Shown here: piece by piece, positions 26,351 to 35,355 of the stretch
How the letters are laid out: each line of letters starts with the position of its first letter
Position numbering within the stretch: position 1 is the first letter of the stretch
DNA from: Bifidobacterium psychraerophilum
Lineage (GTDB): Bacteria > Actinomycetota > Actinomycetes > Actinomycetales > Bifidobacteriaceae
Reading direction: 5' to 3'
Length of the DNA: 64,000 nt
NCBI RefSeq assembly: GCF_000741705.1
Contig: NZ_JGZI01000008.1
Coordinates: 1-64,000, forward strand
Translations under genes and position numbers: made by a program
The notes under the pieces: model-generated
Database searches by the model: none
The model's input: the letters and a program-made list of their open reading frames with translations, nothing else
What the model was told of the DNA's origin: nothing

Positions 26351-27298
26351 TCAGCCCCTCTTTCCATTAACCAAACGCTGCAACGGTCCTACAACCAACA
26401 GCACCAGAATCATCAATGCGACCGCCAAAGCCGACGCGAGACCGACGCTCTGCTCGGTAAATGCAAGCCGGTATACCGCGACACCGGGGACCATGGTCGA
26501 ACGCCCGGGCCCACCTTGCGTCGACATGTACACCACGTCGAAGCTCGCCAGAGCGGCGACGATGGTCATGGTCAGGCACACTCCGATCTGTCCTCGCAGA
26601 CCTGGGATGGTGATCGAGAACAACTGCCTCCACCAGCCCGCCCCGTCCAGAGAGGCGGCCTCATACAAGGACTGATCAATCGAACCCATACCCGACAGCA
26701 GCAATACGATGCAGAAACCAAGCTGCAACCAGAAACCGATAACGCCGACTGCGGCCAACGCGGTGCTTTGATCTCCGAGCCATACATGGGCGAGATCTCC
26801 AAGACCGATCGCACGGAGCATCTGGTTTACAGTGCCTTTGTCCGCCAGCATCCACGTCCAGGCAACAGCAGCCGCGGCCCCCGGAATGACACGAGGCAGA
26901 AAGAGACATACCTGTGCAAACGTGCTGGCTGTTTTCGATTTGATCTCCTTGATCAAGGCGGCGATGACCAGACCCAAAGCAATAGGAATCACCGAGAAGA
27001 ACAGGATAAGGATGAAGGAATGCAGAATGCTGCCATACAGATCAGGATCCGTGAATACTGTGACATAGTTTTGCAATCCGACAAAGGTGCTTGCATCAAT
27101 GCCGTTCCACTCATACAGCGAGTACCAGATGGTCTGAATGATCGGCCACAGTTCGAATACGCCGTAGAACAGCAGCGCCGGCGTCAGAAACAGCAGACTG
27201 ACCAGTGCCAGAGAAGCCCTTCCCCCGGCTTGTGTGCGATGCCGCTTTGATGTCGCCTTGGGGTTCAGCCTCCCGGCATCAACCTGTATATTGCTCAT
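26351..27298 (-). CDS. Carbohydrate ABC permease, MalF type (module 2)
   Basis: 315 residues from the Met at 27298; an earlier in-frame Met 17 codons upstream has no support. Six or so helices run from ALVSLLFLTPALLFYGVFELWPIIQTIWYSLYEW, and the EAA loop is DQSLYEAASLDGAGWWRQLFSITIPGLRG. The tail segment GGPGRSTMVPGVAVYRLAF is a common MalF-type pattern. A 10-bp stem-loop at 27334-27366 precedes it, after the binding-protein gene. Confidence 0.92.
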   Translation of the reverse strand: MSNIQVDAGRLNPKATSKRHRTQAGGRASLALVSLLFLTPALLFYGVFELWPIIQTIWYSLYEWNGIDASTFVGLQNYVTVFTDPDLYGSILHSFILILFFSVIPIALGLVIAALIKEIKSKTASTFAQVCLFLPRVIPGAAAAVAWTWMLADKGTVNQMLRAIGLGDLAHVWLGDQSTALAAVGVIGFWLQLGFCIVLLLSGMGSIDQSLYEAASLDGAGWWRQLFSITIPGLRGQIGVCLTMTIVAALASFDVVYMSTQGGPGRSTMVPGVAVYRLAFTEQSVGLASALAVALMILVLLVVGPLQRLVNGKRG

Positions 27299-27333
27299 GT
27301 TCCTGTCTCTTTCGCTGACCGTGACTTGGATTC

Positions 27334-27366
27334 GCGTCCTGCATCTCACGGAGAGCTGCAGGACGC
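27334..27366 (-). other. Intercistronic stem-loop between binding-protein and permease genes (module 2)
   Basis: Perfect 10-bp arms, GCGTCCTGCA at 27334-27343 and complement at 27357-27366, with a 13-nt loop and no T-run. It is placed in the same position as the hairpin of module 1, just after the binding-protein stop. A role in raising binding-protein levels relative to permeases is inferred. Confidence 0.5.
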
Positions 27367-27392
27367 ATGAACATCAATTGTTGAAGGTGAAG

Positions 27393-28730
27393 CTACTTGA
27401 CTTCCTTCTCGTACTGGGCCTGTATGGCCTTGGCGAATGCCTCAGGCTTCATGCTGCCGTCGAGAAGCTGTTGGAAGTTCGGAATGATGGCGCTTGCCTG
27501 CATACCGGCCGTCGCATTATTGATGAAATCGGTGGTATTGCCTGATTTGACCAAATCCTGGTAAGCCGCCAGTATCTGTGTCAGCAGCGCGTTATCCGTG
27601 CTGGGCGCGGTTCCCGAACCGATTGGCGGATAGCCATGATCCACCGCGATCTGTCGCGCCTCGTCAGTGGTCAGGAAGTTCAGGAACGCGGCCGCCGCAT
27701 TCTTATGCTTGGCATTGGCCGGTATTCCAAATGCCGAAACCGCATTGGCCGCCGCGGAAGCCTCGTCACCACTGGCATTGCCCGGATAAGCGAAGAACCC
27801 GACATCCGAACCCAAGGACTCGTTCAATGTCGCCGAATACCAGCTGCCTGAAGGGAAGAAGAGGCCATCACCCTTCGCGAAACGCGATACTGCGGTTGAT
27901 CCATCCAACGCCAAGGCATCATCCGAGAAGTATCCCTTCTCCTGCCAACTCTGGATGGTCTGCGCCGCCTGCACCGCACCTGCTGTGTCGAATGTGGCGC
28001 CCTCCGCCTGGAGTATCCACTTCTGGACGCTGTCCCGGCCTTCGTTGTTGACCAACAATGACTGGTAGATGTACGATGTGCCACCTTCTTTTGCGGGCAT
28101 CACCATTGGCAGCACACCAGCGCTTTTGGCCTTCGCCATATCCTTCTCAAGCTCGCTTACGGTCTTTGGCGCCTCGGTGATGCCGAGCTTCTTGGCGACT
28201 GCCGAGTTCCAATACATACCGGTCATCGAGATACCACTGGGTATTGCGTAGAGGCTACCGGAACCGATTTTGCCGGAATCGTCGACTCTGTACACTTCGG
28301 TCTGCGAATCAGGAAGGTTCCAGCCATACGCTTTGCTGTAGTCGTCGAGGTTGGTCAGATGCTTGCCACGCACTGCGGAGTTGATGTCGGTGATCCTGGC
28401 GATGTCAGGGGCATCAGCCGATGAGATGATCCTGGGCCCATTCTGCTGGGACACGTTATCGGGGTCATACGTCGCCTTGATGGTGATATTGGGATTCTTC
28501 TTCTCAAAAGCCGCGATCAGGGCGTCATCATACGTTTTCAGCCCGGCTCCGTCCCAAAGGGTCAACTCATATTTAGTATCTCCCAAATCGGTACTCACCG
28601 CTTCGGCACTTGAGGTGTTCTGACCCGACGACCCCGGACCGCAGGCGGCCAACGAAGCGACGCAGGCGACTCCGAGCATTGCGGCGGTTGCCTTCAAAAC
28701 GCGTGACGACATATATGTTCCAATCTTCAT
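27393..28730 (-). CDS. Sugar ABC transporter substrate-binding lipoprotein (module 2)
   Basis: 445 residues from the ATG at 28730, supported by AAGGAAGG about eight bases upstream; the longer frame adds eight codons without a better site. The lipoprotein signal ends in ASLAACGPGS. Family 1 binding-protein marks include ELTLWDGAGLKTYDDALIAAFEKK near the start, DNSGK-like hinge text, and DEARQIAVDHGYPPI near the end. First gene of the five-gene leftward operon. The ligand is not determined; the coupled GH13 and GH36-like proteins point to an alpha-linked gluco- or galacto-oligosaccharide. Confidence 0.93.
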   Translation of the reverse strand: MKIGTYMSSRVLKATAAMLGVACVASLAACGPGSSGQNTSSAEAVSTDLGDTKYELTLWDGAGLKTYDDALIAAFEKKNPNITIKATYDPDNVSQQNGPRIISSADAPDIARITDINSAVRGKHLTNLDDYSKAYGWNLPDSQTEVYRVDDSGKIGSGSLYAIPSGISMTGMYWNSAVAKKLGITEAPKTVSELEKDMAKAKSAGVLPMVMPAKEGGTSYIYQSLLVNNEGRDSVQKWILQAEGATFDTAGAVQAAQTIQSWQEKGYFSDDALALDGSTAVSRFAKGDGLFFPSGSWYSATLNESLGSDVGFFAYPGNASGDEASAAANAVSAFGIPANAKHKNAAAAFLNFLTTDEARQIAVDHGYPPIGSGTAPSTDNALLTQILAAYQDLVKSGNTTDFINNATAGMQASAIIPNFQQLLDGSMKPEAFAKAIQAQYEKEVK

Positions 28731-28787
28731 TGATTTTCCTTCCTTGTGCTCCACTGGTAATCCTCATTAATAATCGCAGTGAAATAC

Positions 28788-28797
28788 TAAGCGCTTA
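28788..28797. promoter_or_regulatory. Palindromic operator O1 of module 2
   Basis: TAAGCGCTTA, a perfect 10-bp palindrome 58 bases upstream of the binding-protein start, inside an AT-rich promoter region. It is the same core as the sites at 28873 and 21308 and sits about 87 bases (centre to centre) from the former. Confidence 0.7.
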
Positions 28798-28872
28798 TGT
28801 ATCATAATAATCAAGAGTTGTTTGTTTTGTCAAAGCATCTTGTCGCTTCATTGATTATTGCTATAAAAATTT

Positions 28873-28886
28873 AATAAGCGCTTATT
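28873..28886. promoter_or_regulatory. Palindromic operator O2 of module 2
   Basis: AATAAGCGCTTATT, a perfect 14-bp palindrome between the transport operon and the divergent LacI gene, preceded by TATAAAAATTTAAT. With O1 it gives two operators on one intergenic region, compatible with DNA looping or with control of both divergent promoters by the neighbouring LacI protein. Confidence 0.75.
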
Positions 28887-29079
28887 GTCTTACTTGATAC
28901 GCTGATATGCGATCCGGCTGCCTCCGGCCCCTCGGAGAGCCAAGGAGGGCAGCTCGACGCAATTTCGAACCGTCACGGATACAATAGGAAACCATTCCCG
29001 CATGAATAGACCTCACCATAACGGGAATATGCACAGACATGATGCCGTCCGGCATCACACCACACTCGAAGGAGCCACA

Positions 29080-30099
29080 ATGAAGAAGGCAACCGTCGAG
29101 GATGTAGCACGAGCGGCGGGGGTATCCACCTTCACCGTCTCGCGGGCATTACGGGATATGCAGCACGTCGCACCAGCCACCAAGGAAAAAGTGCTGAAAG
29201 CGGCCGAGGAACTTCAATACACCGCATCGAAGTCGGCGGCAGCTCTTGCCAGCGGGCAAACCAGCAGGATCGCGTTACTCTGTCGGGAGCGAATCGCGGG
29301 CTGGTTCATGGGCGAGCTCATGGACGGCCTGTACGACGTCCTCTCACCACTGAGTTACGACATCACCGTGTATCGGGCAGGAGATACCCGCCAGCGCAAA
29401 CAGTTCTTCACGCGACTTCCCGCAAACAGCAATGCCGATGCAATCATCCTCACCGGCTTCTCAGTGACCGAACAGGAACAAAGCGCACTGACCGACATGG
29501 GCATGCCGATAGTACTGGTCAACTCCAAGGACACCGGTTTCTCACAGGGTTCGGTTGCAGTGGACGATGAGGATGGCGAGGCATCGGCAGTCCGATACCT
29601 GGCCGCTTTAGGGCACCACCGCTTCTGCTACGTAGGACGCGTCGATCCTCTCACCAGCAAAACCTGGGGCTTTGACGTCAGGATCCGCGGGTATCAGAAT
29701 GTCATTGAAGATCTGGGCCTGATCGACTGCGGGGCATTCCATATCGACTCGGACACCCCACGAAGCTCACGGCAGGCAGTTGCGAGCATTCTGTCGCTCC
29801 CCCAACGGCCAACGGCAATATGCGTCTGGTCAGATTTTCACGCACTCAGCATCGTCCACGAACTCACCAAAGCGGGAATCAGAATTCCACAGGACATGTC
29901 CGTCATCGGCTTCGACGGCTCCGATATCTCCGCTGCCACAGGATTGTCGACCATCGCACAACCCGCACGCGACATAGGCAGAATCGCGGCCAAAAAAGCC
30001 CTGCATCTCATAGCAGGTGAAGACCTTGACGAAGCACACACCACAGTGCCGACGACACTCGAGCCCAGAGAAACCACCGGGCCGATCCGGAAAGCCTAA
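29080..30099 (+). CDS. LacI-family transcriptional regulator (module 2)
   Basis: 339 residues from the ATG at 29080, which has GAAGGAG seven or eight bases before it; the longer open frame from 29002 adds 26 codons with no homologous content. The DNA-binding head is KKATVEDVARAAGVSTFTVS, then the hinge YTASKSAAALASGQTSRIALL, then the effector domain ending in ISAATGLSTIAQPARDIGRIA. It is divergent from the transport operon with two perfect AAGCGCTT palindromes between, so it is the probable regulator of module 2 and perhaps of glucosidase copy 2. Confidence 0.93.
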   Translation: MKKATVEDVARAAGVSTFTVSRALRDMQHVAPATKEKVLKAAEELQYTASKSAAALASGQTSRIALLCRERIAGWFMGELMDGLYDVLSPLSYDITVYRAGDTRQRKQFFTRLPANSNADAIILTGFSVTEQEQSALTDMGMPIVLVNSKDTGFSQGSVAVDDEDGEASAVRYLAALGHHRFCYVGRVDPLTSKTWGFDVRIRGYQNVIEDLGLIDCGAFHIDSDTPRSSRQAVASILSLPQRPTAICVWSDFHALSIVHELTKAGIRIPQDMSVIGFDGSDISAATGLSTIAQPARDIGRIAAKKALHLIAGEDLDEAHTTVPTTLEPRETTGPIRKA

Positions 30100-30160
30100 C
30101 GATTCGACCGACCCCTGGCTGCCGGAAAGCCGATTCGCTGCCTTCGAGCAGCAAGCAAAA

Positions 30161-30187
30161 AGCCCCGCTCTATTACTGAGCGGGGCT
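30161..30187 (-). terminator. Intrinsic terminator for the leftward module 3 operon
   Basis: 10-bp perfect arms, AGCCCCGCTC and its complement, with a 7-nt loop. On the minus strand the stem is followed by GCTTTTTGCTT, so it terminates leftward transcripts that have passed the module 3 permeases and the repeat region. It lies about 340 bases past the last stop codon. Confidence 0.8.
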
Positions 30188-30303
30188 CTGAACTGCGTTA
30201 CATCACGATATCGAACTGCCTTCGTATCCTTTGCGGCTACCCACCCTATCTATGAGGAGGCGACCCTGGAGTCCTGAATACCGTATGACCTGGTTATTTG
30301 ACG

Positions 30304-30534
30304 ACGGGATCCTGCAATGTTGGGACGCTCGTTCGAGCGGACCCTGGAACATTTCCTCACGCCCCGTTGGGGGGCGCTCGGCGCCGTCAGCAAACAGCCC
30401 ACAGGGCTGTTTACTACTTGACGGGATCCTGCAATATCGGACCGCTCTTCCGAGCGGACCTCACAACTCCTCGCGCCCCGTTGGGGGGCGCTCGGCGCCG
30501 TCAGCAAACAGCCCACAGGGCTGTTTGCTACTTG
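30304..30534. repeat. Two tandem structured repeat units of 117 and 114 bp after the module 3 permease gene
   Basis: Unit 1 is 30304-30420 and unit 2 is 30421-30534. Their last 60 bases (30361-30420 and 30475-30534) differ at a single base, and both begin ACGGGATCCTGCAAT, with a variable middle. Each contains a hairpin with AAACAGCCC and GGGCTGTTT arms (12-bp stem in unit 2, overlapping the permease stop codon), a GC-rich GGGGGGCGCTCGGCGCC stretch, and a CGCTC/GAGCG-type hairpin in the variable part. The sequence CTACTTGACGG at the unit borders equals the 3' end of the permease gene, so the duplication seems to have arisen from there. No protein is encoded. Confidence 0.85.
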
Positions 30535-31406
30535 ACGGCGCCCCTCATTACGCCGGAGATGACCCACTTCTGGGCGAAGATGTAGACGATGAGGATTGGG
30601 GCCATGGCCATCAGGTAGCTGGAGAAGGCCATCGGGTAATTCGTGGCGAACTGTGAGCTGAAGACATACTGCGCCAGCGGAATCGTCTGATTCGACTGAT
30701 CGGTCAGGATGATCAAGGGCAGCAGGAAGTCGTTCCATGCCCATAGCGCGGTAAGAATGGCGATGGTCGCATTGATCGGGCCCATCAGCGGGAAGATGAT
30801 CTTCCAGAAGATGCGCCAGGTACCGGCACCGTCGATTCGCGCCGCCTCTTCCAAGGAGACAGGAATCGATCGAATGAAGCCCGTTGCGATGAACAGATTC
30901 GTTCCAAGGCCGAGCACCATGTACAACAGCACCAGACCAAGCTGGTTGTCCAGATGCCAGCTGCCGAACTGCTTGGCGATCGGCAGCATGATGACCGGGA
31001 AGGGAACGAACATCGCGGCGATGAAGAAGTAGTACATGAAGCGGAAGAAGCGCTTATCCATGTTCCTGGCCACAGCATATGCCACGAAGGTGTTCGTCAG
31101 CAGGGTCAGCACCACGGCGGCAACGGTGATCAACGCCGAGTTGAGCGCCGCCTTCGGGTAGTCGACCTTATTCCAGGCGTCGGCGAAGTTATGCCATTCC
31201 CAGGTGGTCGGCAGACTGAAGGTGCCCGCCTCGGCGGGTGTCTTCAGTGCGGTGATGACCGTGAAGTACAAGGGGATGAGAATCGTCAGCGACAATACTG
31301 CGATGACTGCGGTCAGCCACCAGTTGATACGGCGGGAGTGGCCCTTCCTGATCTTCTTGGACCCGGAGTCGTGAGCGTTGGCCCTTTGCAAAGTTGCGGA
31401 ACTCAT
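30528..31406 (-). CDS. Carbohydrate ABC permease, MalG type (module 3)
   Basis: 292 residues from the ATG at 31406, which has AAGGAG about nine bases upstream; the longer frame adds eight codons. The first helix is WWLTAVIAVLSLTILIPLYFTVIT, and the EAA loop is VSLEEAARIDGAGTWRIFWKIIFPLMGP. The gene ends in GVMRGAVK and its stop lies inside a hairpin of the tandem repeat. Its start follows the MalF-type stop by two bases. The transporter pairs with the binding protein at 32360-33679. Confidence 0.93.
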   Translation of the reverse strand: MSSATLQRANAHDSGSKKIRKGHSRRINWWLTAVIAVLSLTILIPLYFTVITALKTPAEAGTFSLPTTWEWHNFADAWNKVDYPKAALNSALITVAAVVLTLLTNTFVAYAVARNMDKRFFRFMYYFFIAAMFVPFPVIMLPIAKQFGSWHLDNQLGLVLLYMVLGLGTNLFIATGFIRSIPVSLEEAARIDGAGTWRIFWKIIFPLMGPINATIAILTALWAWNDFLLPLIILTDQSNQTIPLAQYVFSSQFATNYPMAFSSYLMAMAPILIVYIFAQKWVISGVMRGAVK

Positions 31407-31407
31407 T

Positions 31408-32334
31408 TCAGATCTTCTCCTTGTTCCCAAAGAACTTCAACTGGACAAACGCGATGATTGCCAAAACAATGAAGAACAACACGGCGTTTGCAGTCTGGTA
31501 GGCGTATTCGCCACCGGTCAGACCACCCGAATAGATCAGATACGTCACCGTTTCCGTCTTGGAATCAGGACCGCCGTTTGTCAAAGCGACAACCTGATCG
31601 AAGGTGCCGAGAGCATTCTTCATGCTCAGCACCAGATTGATGGTGAAGAAGGGCCCGATCAGCGGGAAGGTGATCTTGCTGAAGCGCTGCCATCCGTTCA
31701 CGCCATCGATCGAAGCGGCCTCATAGATTTCGCCGTCGATGGTCTGAAGACCCGCGAGGTAAATCAATGTGGAGTACGCGATGCCCTGCCATACGGCAAG
31801 GAAGACGATGGGGACCCAGGCGTAGTGCTCGCTCGTCAGCAAGGATTCGGATAGCCAACCTATGTTCAGGGCACGTCCCAGGGCCGGTAACGGCGTCATG
31901 AAGATGTACTTGAAGACATAGCCGATGACCAGCACACCAAGGGTGTACGGAATGAAGTAGATGGCCCTGAAACCGTTCTTGAACATCAGGTTGCCGTTGA
32001 GCGCCACCGCAAGGAACATCGACAGCACGTTGATCAGAATCGTGATGGCGATAGCGATCAGGAAGGTGAACAGGTATGCGTGCCCGACGCGGTCATCCGA
32101 GAACAATGCGGCGTAGTTCTTGAAACCGATCCACTTGTAATCGCCGAAACCCTGCGAGTTCGTGAATGAATACGCGACACCCTGGATGAACGGCACATAC
32201 AGGAACAGTCCGAATATCACGGCCGCCGGAACGACCATCCAGTAATAGGCTCGATCAACCTTGCGGTTGGAGAAGGCACTGCGCTTCTTGGGTCGTTTCA
32301 CAGCTGCGACCTGCGCGGTTTGTACATGTGACAT
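31408..32334 (-). CDS. Carbohydrate ABC permease, MalF type (module 3)
   Basis: 308 residues from the ATG at 32334. The longer open frame begins within the binding-protein gene and has no coding support. Six hydrophobic helices start with YYWMVVPAAVIFGLFLYVPFIQGVAYSF, and the EAA loop is DGEIYEAASIDGVNGWQRFSKITFPLIGP. The text NGGPDSKTETVTYLIYSGGLTG matches the typical MalF-type motif near the C-terminus. It follows the binding-protein stop by only 25 bases, unlike modules 1 and 2, which have hairpins there. Confidence 0.93.
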   Translation of the reverse strand: MSHVQTAQVAAVKRPKKRSAFSNRKVDRAYYWMVVPAAVIFGLFLYVPFIQGVAYSFTNSQGFGDYKWIGFKNYAALFSDDRVGHAYLFTFLIAIAITILINVLSMFLAVALNGNLMFKNGFRAIYFIPYTLGVLVIGYVFKYIFMTPLPALGRALNIGWLSESLLTSEHYAWVPIVFLAVWQGIAYSTLIYLAGLQTIDGEIYEAASIDGVNGWQRFSKITFPLIGPFFTINLVLSMKNALGTFDQVVALTNGGPDSKTETVTYLIYSGGLTGGEYAYQTANAVLFFIVLAIIAFVQLKFFGNKEKI

Positions 32335-32359
32335 GATGATCTCTCTATCCTTCCTCGGC

Positions 32360-33679
32360 CTACTCGAAGGTCCTGGCTTGGATCTTGTCCCACTCGGTCT
32401 GCATCGACGAGGTGAAGTTCTCCACATTCCCGCTGGATACCATCGTCTGGAGGTAACCACCGATGTTGATGGATGACGGGATGTAATGATCGCAGAAGTC
32501 GGCGAGCCTGTTCTCCTTGAAGAACGGCAGAACGCCCTTCAGCGCATCGTCACCGACGGTGGTGTCCTTCAGCGGGGTGAATGCGGACTGTGCTTTCGCA
32601 TACGCCTCAAGTTGCGGCTTGCTCATCAGGAATTTGATGAATTTCATCGCTTCCTCGGGATGCTTGGTATCGGCACCCATCGTGAGCATGACATCGTTGC
32701 CTGCGGTCAGGATCTGTTCATCGGCGTTGTCCGTGGCGGGCATCTGGGCGAAGCCGAGGTCCACCTTCGCGTTGACCAGCCTGATCTGCGGAATCGCGTA
32801 GGTGCCCAGAGGGATGATTGCGGCCTTGCCGTTGGCGAAGTCCTGCGTACCCTGCTGATAGGTCACACCCTGATCGGCCTGCGAGTACTTCATCAATTCG
32901 ACGACCTTGTTGCCGGCATCGGTCCAGATATCCTTGAAGGTCGTCTCGCCCTTCTTCAAGGCCGTGTACTTGCTTTCCGGCACCAGGGTGCCGTTCAGAG
33001 AAGCCAAAGGAGCCTGAAGCGTCCAGGAGTCAGCCGTCGTGGCCTGAACCGGTGTGATGCCTGCCGCCTTGAATTTCTGGAGCATGGCGATGAATTCGGA
33101 CCAGGTCTGAGGAGGGTTGTCCGGATCCACACCGGCCTGCCTCCACAGGGTCTTGTTGTAGATGTAACCGCTGGCATTGCCTGCGAAGGGCAGACCGTAC
33201 AGCCTCTTCTTCGCGGTATCCGTCGTTTGCACGAGGTTCTTGGCAATGGTGACCATGCCTGGGTTCAGCGTCTTCACGATCGGGTCATCAGTGAAATCGT
33301 GGAACACACCCGAGGCGGCGAACATGCCGAAGCTGATATCACCATTGAAGGTGATGACATCCGGTATGCGGTTCTTCACCAGGCGTGTGCGCAGATCGGT
33401 CTGCGCGCTTGCCGAATTGTTGATGTTGATGCGGATGTTCGGATTCTCGGACTCGAACTCCTTGGCCATCGCCTTGAACTGATCCGCCGCTTCCGACTTG
33501 AACTGGAAGAAATCAAGTGTCACGACCTGTGCGGTCGTGGAGCTGCAGCCGCTGATCGCCACACCTATGGCAGCGGCCAAAAGAGCAGCGCAAGCGCGGC
33601 CCAAAACTGTTTTCATTCGTCCCGACCAACCAGAAAGCATTCCGCTCCCCTTAGGACGAAAAATGGAATCAGACTTCAT
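32360..33679 (-). CDS. Sugar ABC transporter substrate-binding lipoprotein (module 3)
   Basis: 439 residues, with AAGGAG six bases before the ATG. An unusually long positively charged start (about 25 residues) precedes the hydrophobic stretch and lipobox VAISGCSS; a Met 13 codons in would shorten it. Binding-protein family 1 text includes [50 protein letters not shown] and [16 protein letters not shown]. It is the first gene of the leftward transporter operon. The neighbouring ROK regulator and GH36 alpha-galactosidase resemble the raffinose/alpha-1,6-oligosaccharide loci of bifidobacteria, so alpha-1,6-galactosides or glucosides are the likely ligands (inferred). Confidence 0.92.
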   Translation of the reverse strand: MKSDSIFRPKGSGMLSGWSGRMKTVLGRACAALLAAAIGVAISGCSSTTAQVVTLDFFQFKSEAADQFKAMAKEFESENPNIRININNSASAQTDLRTRLVKNRIPDVITFNGDISFGMFAASGVFHDFTDDPIVKTLNPGMVTIAKNLVQTTDTAKKRLYGLPFAGNASGYIYNKTLWRQAGVDPDNPPQTWSEFIAMLQKFKAAGITPVQATTADSWTLQAPLASLNGTLVPESKYTALKKGETTFKDIWTDAGNKVVELMKYSQADQGVTYQQGTQDFANGKAAIIPLGTYAIPQIRLVNAKVDLGFAQMPATDNADEQILTAGNDVMLTMGADTKHPEEAMKFIKFLMSKPQLEAYAKAQSAFTPLKDTTVGDDALKGVLPFFKENRLADFCDHYIPSSINIGGYLQTMVSSGNVENFTSSMQTEWDKIQARTFE

Positions 33680-33783
33680 TTCGACTCCTTATTGTCGTGG
33701 CTCGGCGCGTCATCGCGTACAGAGCTTTCCTTCATCCTGCATCATATCCAGCAGCAATTATCATTCCTATCTCTGGCGCGTCA

Positions 33784-33820
33784 GTTGTAGTTGACAACAA
33801 AATCGAGCTAATTTTATAAA
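33784..33820 (+). promoter_or_regulatory. Promoter and candidate operator of the ROK regulator gene
   Basis: TTGACA at 33791-33796 and TATAAA at 33815-33820 are separated by 18 bases, a near-consensus promoter. The inverted repeat GTTGT (33784-33788) / ACAAC (33794-33798) covers the -35. A second pair, AATCGAG at 33801-33807 and CTCGATT at 33837-33843, encloses the -10. Both are plausible ROK operators for this divergent region. Confidence 0.6.
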
Positions 33821-33908
33821 CTAGGAAAGAAAAAAACTCGATTCCGTCTCTCCACCCTGTGATAGACGTTGCGGCAGACGGAGACCAGAAGCTTGGAGGA
33901 AAGGCCCA

Positions 33909-35195
33909 ATGACAACGTCTTCGGATCTGGACCCGCTCAACGGCATCCCGGTCGATTCATCTTCAAGCAAGCAGAAGGCTGAAAGCGCACCAATCCCGCA
34001 ATGGTTCGACGCATCTCCGTACACCCATCAGGTCGCCGCCGACATCGTCCGTTACGGCCCGATCGCCCGTACGACACTCGCACAGATACTGAAGCTGTCC
34101 CAGGGTGCTTTGTCCCGTATCACCGGCGATCTGTTGCACCTCGGCGTGATCGAGGAGCTGCCTGATGCGCGCCTGGCCCAGGATGCGGGACGTCTGCCTT
34201 TCGGCTTCTCCCAGAAACAGAGCGAAAGCTCCGAGAAGCGCGGGCGCCCGTTGACCGCCTTGCGCATCAACAAGGACGAACGCTCATTCATCGGTATCAA
34301 TGTGCGCGGCAACAGCGCCCTGGCGGTCGCCGTCAACGCCTTATGCGAGCCGCTCGGCGAACCGCACACCCTTGCCTTCACCTACCAGTCGCCCGAAGAG
34401 CTGGCCGTATCGCTTGCCAAGGTCGTCGCGGAGTGCGTCAAGGATGCGAAACGTGCCGCCTTGCCTGAACCGTCATTGCTGGGGCTGAGTCTGGGCGGGC
34501 ATATCGTCGATAATGCGACGGTCACCGCGGCGCCATTCCTCCACTGGAACGGCAATGCGAATCTCGCTGAGCTGCTGACCCAGCGCTGTGGCATACCGAC
34601 GCTGGTCTTCAACGATTTGGAATCGGCGCTGAGGCACGAATGCTGGTTCGGCGTGGGGGTTGGTGTCTCCCGCTTCGCCCTGATCACCATCGGGGCAGGA
34701 ATCGGCTACTCCATCGCACAGGACGGGGAGCCTCTGAGCGGTTCGGAAACCAGCTACGGCACGGCGACCCATATCATCGTCGATCCGGAAGGTCCACGAT
34801 GCTATCAGGGGCACATCGGATGCGCCGACAGTCTGACGAATGATTCCATCGCCGAACAATATTCGGAGATGATGTCGAAGACGTGCTCCTTCGAGGATTT
34901 CGTCACCGATGCGCGCAAAGGCCTGCGACAGGCGACCCAATTGCTCAATCGCACATGCTTCCGTCTGGGAGTGCTTATCGCCACCATCGCCAACGCCGCC
35001 ATGCCGCAGAAGGTGCTGATCGGCGGGGAGTCCTCCTTCCTGGCCGAAATGAGCATGGAGTCCCTGCGCAAAGGCGTGGAAACCTACCGGCACAGCCAGG
35101 CCGCACCTGTGCCCATCGAAATCCTCGATGACACCTGGATCAATTGGGGCAGATCGGCGGCATCAAGCGCCATCGAACGATACATACTGGGCTGA
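33909..35195 (+). CDS. ROK-family transcriptional regulator (NagC/XylR type)
   Basis: 428 residues. After about 40 polar residues a winged helix-turn-helix is visible (IVRYGPIARTTLAQILKLSQGALSRITGDLL, about 50-80), then a linker with an RGRPLTALRIN-like stretch and the ROK sugar-kinase fold: FNDLESALRHE, ITIGAGIGYSI. The ROK zinc site usually reads CxCGxxGC; here it is CYQGHIGC, so one of the usual cysteines is replaced and the metal site is degenerate. It is divergent from the module 3 transport operon and convergent with the alpha-galactosidase gene, so both are probable targets. The effector is likely a sugar or sugar phosphate. Confidence 0.92.
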   Translation: MTTSSDLDPLNGIPVDSSSSKQKAESAPIPQWFDASPYTHQVAADIVRYGPIARTTLAQILKLSQGALSRITGDLLHLGVIEELPDARLAQDAGRLPFGFSQKQSESSEKRGRPLTALRINKDERSFIGINVRGNSALAVAVNALCEPLGEPHTLAFTYQSPEELAVSLAKVVAECVKDAKRAALPEPSLLGLSLGGHIVDNATVTAAPFLHWNGNANLAELLTQRCGIPTLVFNDLESALRHECWFGVGVGVSRFALITIGAGIGYSIAQDGEPLSGSETSYGTATHIIVDPEGPRCYQGHIGCADSLTNDSIAEQYSEMMSKTCSFEDFVTDARKGLRQATQLLNRTCFRLGVLIATIANAAMPQKVLIGGESSFLAEMSMESLRKGVETYRHSQAAPVPIEILDDTWINWGRSAASSAIERYILG

Positions 35196-35249
35196 CGCCA
35201 CCGGAGGCGCGGCGGCGCGGGAATTCCACGACCTCACTGAGGAACGGCA

Positions 35250-35281
35250 GAGGCGGACGCTGATATTCCAACGTCCGCCTC
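35250..35281. terminator. Hairpin between convergent ROK and alpha-galactosidase genes
   Basis: Perfect 10-bp arms (GAGGCGGACG at 35250-35259, complement at 35272-35281) with a 12-nt loop. It lies just past the ROK stop and 74 bases past the stop of the leftward gene, so it can serve both. Confidence 0.6.
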
Positions 35282-35355
35282 ATCCTGTCTTTGACGATCG
35301 CCGCTCAGAGGATACTCATCGTATGAATATCATGATCCGCGATCCCACAGTCCTG

